In this document: positions 60,739-64,000 of the stretch, one piece after another
Position numbering within the stretch: the first letter of the stretch is position 1
Layout of the letters: each line of letters begins with the position of its first letter
Assembly (NCBI RefSeq): GCF_000626635.1
Contig: NZ_CP007451.1
Coordinates: 1,240,001 to 1,304,000, forward strand
Reading direction: 5' to 3'
From: Draconibacterium orientale
GTDB lineage: Bacteria > Bacteroidota > Bacteroidia > Bacteroidales > Prolixibacteraceae
DNA: 64,000 nucleotides
Notes under the pieces: model-generated
Database searches by the model: none
The model's input: only the letters and a program-made list of their open reading frames with translations
Told to the model about the DNA's origin: nothing
Position numbers and translations under genes: made by a program

Positions 60739-61481
60739 ATCTGGGTTCCCTCCTTTTGCACCAGGGTTCCGTCTTCCATAATTACCTCGTAGAAATAACC
60801 GGCGCCAAAATCTTTTTCCAGCGTAAGTTTTCCTTTAAAAGTAACTACGTCGCCTACTTTTACATCGGCTTGTGTCGTAATTGTGAGATCGAAATTACCA
60901 CCGACACCGGTACCGTCCTGAATGTGCACCCAGTTTTTACCCATCACCTGTTCGTTTACTTTTACAACAGCTCCTTTAATTTCAAATTCTTTACTGCTGT
61001 ATTCGGCTTTGTTTGCAAAAACATCGGCTATGCTCAATTCACTTTCGGCTTTAGTAATTTCAACTTCAGCATCGCTGGCTTCTACCTTACCCTGATGCGA
61101 CGCCGGCATACCGCCAGTCATTGCAGACTGTTCAGCCCCCGGTGTTTTGGTTATTTTATTCACAAAGTAAATTACATCAAAAGTTTTGTCGATTTCTTTG
61201 CTGTGGAAATTTTCCATTGGCAGAGCATCGTAGTAATACAAAACTTCGCCCGGATTCACCTCTTGTTTTGCTACTGCGATCCACTTTGCAATACCATTTT
61301 CAGTTGCACTAATGTACGTGTAACTTCCTCCCTGAATCACTTCTGAAACCTTAATCATATTGAATGCGCTCTCGCTCTGAGCCGGAGCCGAAGCGCCATT
61401 TTTATTTCGTACACACGCTAAAAACATGCCGGCAACGGCCAGTATCATCAAGACTTTACTTAAGTTCACTTTCATCTTCAT
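60735..61481 (-). CDS. OB-fold lipoprotein
   Basis: A 248-residue lipoprotein: signal and lipobox LMILAVAGMFLAC (Cys about 23), then a SH3-like/OB domain (SYTYISATENGIAKWIAVAK) and a C-terminal OB-fold domain with FEIKGAVVKVNEQVMGKNWVHIQDGTG (shown in part: VNEQVMGKNWVHIQDGTG). Such domains occur in envelope proteins that accompany redox or metal systems, but the ligand is unknown. Starts MKMKVNLSK; a Met two residues on is an alternative. Convergent with the cyclase gene, with 4 bases of overlap at the stops. Confidence 0.8.
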   Translation of the reverse strand: MKMKVNLSKVLMILAVAGMFLACVRNKNGASAPAQSESAFNMIKVSEVIQGGSYTYISATENGIAKWIAVAKQEVNPGEVLYYYDALPMENFHSKEIDKTFDVIYFVNKITKTPGAEQSAMTGGMPASHQGKVEASDAEVEITKAESELSIADVFANKAEYSSKEFEIKGAVVKVNEQVMGKNWVHIQDGTGVGGNFDLTITTQADVKVGDVVTFKGKLTLEKDFGAGYFYEVIMEDGTLVQKEGTQI

Positions 61482-61644
61482 TTTTCCTCAATTTTTAAAA
61501 TTTAATAAAGGTACAATCACTAAAACAACGTTAAATATTAAAATGTTGTCTTGCTTCGGAAAGATAAAAATTAAAATCAAAAACCGCCAATTTTACGGCA
61601 CCAGTTGAAAACGTGAAGTTTATACAATTGACCACAAATTGGCA

Positions 61645-62925
61645 TTAATTTATATCAGCTAACTCGGGAGTGGGTTCCCATTGAATTTTATGCAATTCCT
61701 GCATCAACGAATCCTTAACTGCTGTATAGCGGGTCATATTTTCCTCTTTAACGGGCTCAACCGGTGGAGCTTTTACTTTTAACGGATCGACATAACTGCC
61801 GTTTTTAGCCACCCTGAAATCGAGATGCGGCCCCGTTGCCAGTCCGGTTGCACCAACATACCCAATTACCTGGCCTTGTTTTACCCGCGCTCCGGTAGTA
61901 ATTCCTTTACCAAACCCCGCAAGGTGCATGTAAGTCGTAGTATATACTGAGTTGTGTTTTATTTTCACATAATTACCTCCGCCACGTTTTTGATAAGCTT
62001 TGGCAATAACAGTTCCGTCGCCAATACTCATTACCGGAGTTCCCTTTGGCGCTGCATAATCCACTCCGTGGTGCGGACGACGAATACGCAACACCGGATG
62101 CAAGCGGCTATTTGAGAATCGCGAACTTATTCGCGAGAACTGCAGAGGGGCTTTAAGGAATGCTTTCCGGAGACTTTTCCCCTGTTCATCAAAATAGTCC
62201 CAACGCTCGTCCTGATCGAATATAAAAGCGTAATTTTCTGCGCCATAATGATCAAACTGAACGGCATAAATTTCGCCAATGCCAATGGAAACGGAATCCA
62301 CAAACTGTTCATCATAAATCACCCTGAAACGATCGCCTTTCTGGATAGCGAAGAAATCGATGGTCCAGGCAAAAATATCGGAAAGTTCTAATGCCAGCAT
62401 CGGGTCTTGCCCGTTATCCACCATAGCATTCCATAACGACGATTCTACAACGCCATGTGCGGTTCGTTGCCGGGTTTTCACTTCCTTTGCCCCCTGGTAA
62501 ATTCCTAAGGTATCGGTTAACTCGAATATGGTATACTGAACCGGCGAGTTTTCGTAAACAAAATATTTGGCAACAGGAATGGAATCGCGGGTAGAAAGGA
62601 TGCAGAAATTTTCGCCACTCTTAATTTTTCGAACATCAAACACTGTTTTTGATTTTCGGGCAATTTTATCGATGGTTCCCATGCCTACGCCACGTGTATT
62701 TAAAATCTGGCTGAGGTACTGATTGTTTTTTACCTTACCCATTTCAAGCGTAAACGAATCAACCGGAAGTCCGTATTTTAACTCCGGCATTTTTACTTCA
62801 ACTACGGTATCCAACACCGGAACCTCTTCCTTTTGGGCCTTTTTAGGTGCACACGAAAACAACTGCCCCAGTGCAACAACAAGTCCCATCCCCACAACTA
62901 TCGATCTCAACTTCCTCATCTTCAA
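61645..62925 (-). CDS. M23 family metallopeptidase (LytM-type), lipoprotein
   Basis: A 426-residue lipoprotein with Cys about 25 (LVVALGQLFSC), a long N-terminal domain of LysM/OapA-like type (about 60-270), and a C-terminal LytM domain. The zinc motif is RLHPVLRIRRPHHGVDYAAP (H and D ligands). The usual HxH is HLD here (GPHLDFRVAK), so one zinc ligand is changed from His to Asp. It is therefore either a divergent peptidoglycan hydrolase or a non-catalytic regulator. Tandem repeats lie upstream. Confidence 0.9.
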   Translation of the reverse strand: MKMRKLRSIVVGMGLVVALGQLFSCAPKKAQKEEVPVLDTVVEVKMPELKYGLPVDSFTLEMGKVKNNQYLSQILNTRGVGMGTIDKIARKSKTVFDVRKIKSGENFCILSTRDSIPVAKYFVYENSPVQYTIFELTDTLGIYQGAKEVKTRQRTAHGVVESSLWNAMVDNGQDPMLALELSDIFAWTIDFFAIQKGDRFRVIYDEQFVDSVSIGIGEIYAVQFDHYGAENYAFIFDQDERWDYFDEQGKSLRKAFLKAPLQFSRISSRFSNSRLHPVLRIRRPHHGVDYAAPKGTPVMSIGDGTVIAKAYQKRGGGNYVKIKHNSVYTTTYMHLAGFGKGITTGARVKQGQVIGYVGATGLATGPHLDFRVAKNGSYVDPLKVKAPPVEPVKEENMTRYTAVKDSLMQELHKIQWEPTPELADIN

Positions 62926-62929
62926 ATTT

Positions 62930-63020
62930 TATTTAGGCAAAAATATAAAAACTGAGCAGAAAACAAGTTTAGTATGTTTACCTGTAAAAATTTCTTTGTT
63001 AAGCCTGTTTTTTACAAAAC
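62930..63020. other. Upstream region of the M23 gene
   Basis: Short AT-rich spacer before the repeat array. No clear promoter seen. Confidence 0.3.
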
Positions 63021-63165
63021 GGGGCGGAAGTAGAAATTCCCGGGCAGAAATGCCACAAACGAGGCAGAAATGTGATTGTACCGCCCGGAAATGTGATTGT
63101 ACCGCCCAGAAATGCATTGAACCAGCCGGAAATGTAATTACACCGGCCGGAAATGCATTTTACGG
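63021..63165. repeat. 20-21-bp tandem repeat array (7 units)
   Basis: Units with core CGGAAATG or CAGAAATG start at about 63026, 63046, 63066, 63087, 63108, 63128 and 63149, spaced 20 or 21 bases, each followed by TGATTGTACCGCC-like bases. After the array the complementary words TATTTCCGGGTGG and TTTCCGG appear in the opposite sense (to about 63230). No spacers of varied sequence, so not a CRISPR. It lies between the M23 start and the YitT-type gene's 3' end. Confidence 0.85.
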
Positions 63166-63233
63166 CGTTATGAGGTATTTCCGGGTGGTATTTCCTGTTT
63201 CCGGTTGGTTTCTTCCGGTATTGTATTGTTGCC

Positions 63234-63266
63234 ATACCTTCAAGGTTTCGTAAATCTTGAAGGTAT
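63234..63266. terminator. CCTTCAAGG palindrome after the YitT-type gene
   Basis: ATACCTTCAAG (63234-63244) and CTTGAAGGTAT (63256-63266) are perfect arms, 13 bases past the stop of the minus-strand YitT-type gene. Confidence 0.75.
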
Positions 63267-63279
63267 AAACGAATAAGCC

Positions 63280-64000
63280 TTACAGCTTCAGTTTATCGAA
63301 CCCCTGACCGTAAACGCCCATAACACTTCCCATCGAGATAAAAGCATCCGGATCGATCTGTTTTATCTTACGGAAAATGGCACCAGTCTCCTTTTTCCGA
63401 ACAACCGACATAATTACTTTCGTATCTTTTTTAGTGTACCAGCCTGTTCCGTCGAGCAAAGTAACCCCACGAATGGCCTCGTTATTAATGTATTCTGCAA
63501 TTTGTTCGTATTCTTTTGAAATGATAAACATTTGGGCCGAGCGGTTGGCACCACTTAAAAACGAATCGAGCGAATACGAAACCACCCACATAGAAACGTA
63601 ACCGTAAACCAGTTTTTCGGGCGAGCGGAATACCATATACGACGAAGCAATAATAATAACATCGCACAACAAAATAATGCGGCCCGGGCTAATGTTTCGG
63701 TATTTATTAATAATCATGGCAAAAATATCGGTACCACCAGTGCTGCCCCCTCTCGAAAAAACAACTCCTAAACCAACACCGCCGGCCATTCCGCCTAAAA
63801 TAGCCGAAAGGAAGGTATCGTTTACAAGCGGCTGTATCGAAAAATTCTGAAAAAGGGCGAAAAAACCAGTTAAAACCAGGATACTGTAAATGGTTTTCAC
63901 CCCATAATTGGCTCCTAAAATTTTAATGGCTATCAACACCAGAAAAACATTTATTACCAGATACGAGATACTTACCGGAATTTTTGTAGCAAAATAAATA
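63280..64000 (-). CDS. YitT family membrane protein (5' end outside window)
   Basis: At least 240 residues of a YitT-type (DUF161 plus DUF2179) protein; the frame stays open to the window edge (ATKIPVSISYLVINVFLVLI), so the start is beyond 64000. Several membrane helices come first, with the conserved GLGVVFSRGGSTGGTDIFAM, followed by a C-terminal soluble DUF2179 domain (GVTLLDGTGWYTKKDTKVIM, AFISMGSVMGVYGQGF). The function is unknown; relatives are suggested transporters. It is followed by a CCTTCAAGG palindrome. Confidence 0.9.
   Translation of the reverse strand, partial: IYFATKIPVSISYLVINVFLVLIAIKILGANYGVKTIYSILVLTGFFALFQNFSIQPLVNDTFLSAILGGMAGGVGLGVVFSRGGSTGGTDIFAMIINKYRNISPGRIILLCDVIIIASSYMVFRSPEKLVYGYVSMWVVSYSLDSFLSGANRSAQMFIISKEYEQIAEYINNEAIRGVTLLDGTGWYTKKDTKVIMSVVRKKETGAIFRKIKQIDPDAFISMGSVMGVYGQGFDKLKL

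Noticed and set aside
63021..63165. CRISPR-like repeat array
   Set aside because: Period is only 20-21 bases with no variable spacers of CRISPR length and no cas genes nearby.

Overview
The window is a chromosomal segment of a Bacteroidota bacterium, most likely from the Marinilabiliales/Prolixibacteraceae side. The basis is: the LpxC-FabZ fusion; Alternative Complex III genes; a type IX secretion (T9SS) C-terminal sorting domain; repeated Bacteroidota-type promoter -7 elements (TAnnTTTG); and mostly weak Shine-Dalgarno sites. Base composition is moderately AT-rich and codon use looks uniform. The genus assignment is inference. I saw no rRNA, tRNA or CRISPR array.
Layout. 1-6.5 kb: nusA (partial) and rimP on the minus strand, an HD-domain phosphohydrolase, the lipid A block lpxD, lpxC-fabZ, lpxA, and convergent thiL. 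6.5-13.6 kb: Fe-S cluster assembly (sufB, C, D, S, then E and a SufT-like gene) with a frameshifted rubrerythrin between sufS and sufE. 13.6-15.2 kb: an AbiEi/AbiEii type IV toxin-antitoxin pair. 15.2-25.1 kb: lon, rpmE (type B), two tandem GNAT-like paralogues, a Bax-inhibitor-1-like protein, an AlkD-like protein, a flippase and an AI-2E family transporter. 25.3-33.4 kb: the respiratory Alternative Complex III operon actABCDEF. 33.5-42.4 kb: an ABC exporter pair, cysteine synthase behind a putative Met/Cys leader-peptide attenuator, small DUF302 and HMA-domain proteins, a prolyl oligopeptidase and a deoxynucleoside kinase. 42.5-48.2 kb: a TPR lipoprotein, a complete IS1182-like element, an AT-rich gene-free stretch and an M20 dipeptidase. 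48.2-54 kb: a MITE-like relative of the IS, a DUF6261-like gene behind 42-bp tandem repeats, a three-gene operon of secreted proteins whose last gene has two in-frame stops, and a GH29 alpha-L-fucosidase. 54.2-60.7 kb: a co-directional cluster that looks like a terpenoid pathway (ferredoxin-like protein, radical SAM protein, DUF116-polyprenyl synthase fusion, a small cyclase-like protein in two overlapping frames, and a squalene-hopene-cyclase-like protein broken by one frameshift). 60.7-64 kb: an OB-fold lipoprotein, an M23 peptidase, 20-21-bp tandem repeats and a YitT-family protein cut by the window edge.
The two most interesting points are (1) the short ORF with three Met and three Cys codons, followed by a terminator and a competing antiterminator helix, directly upstream of cysK; and (2) the terpenoid cluster with its DUF116-prenyl-synthase fusion. 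The intergenic spaces are also rich in palindromic elements: CCTTCAAGG palindromes placed just after stop codons, two copies of a paired-hairpin repeat with covarying stems, and a MITE that shares ends with the resident IS. Several genes are interrupted: two by single-base homopolymer changes (rubrerythrin, terpene cyclase) and one by in-frame stops. These may be real decay or assembly errors.
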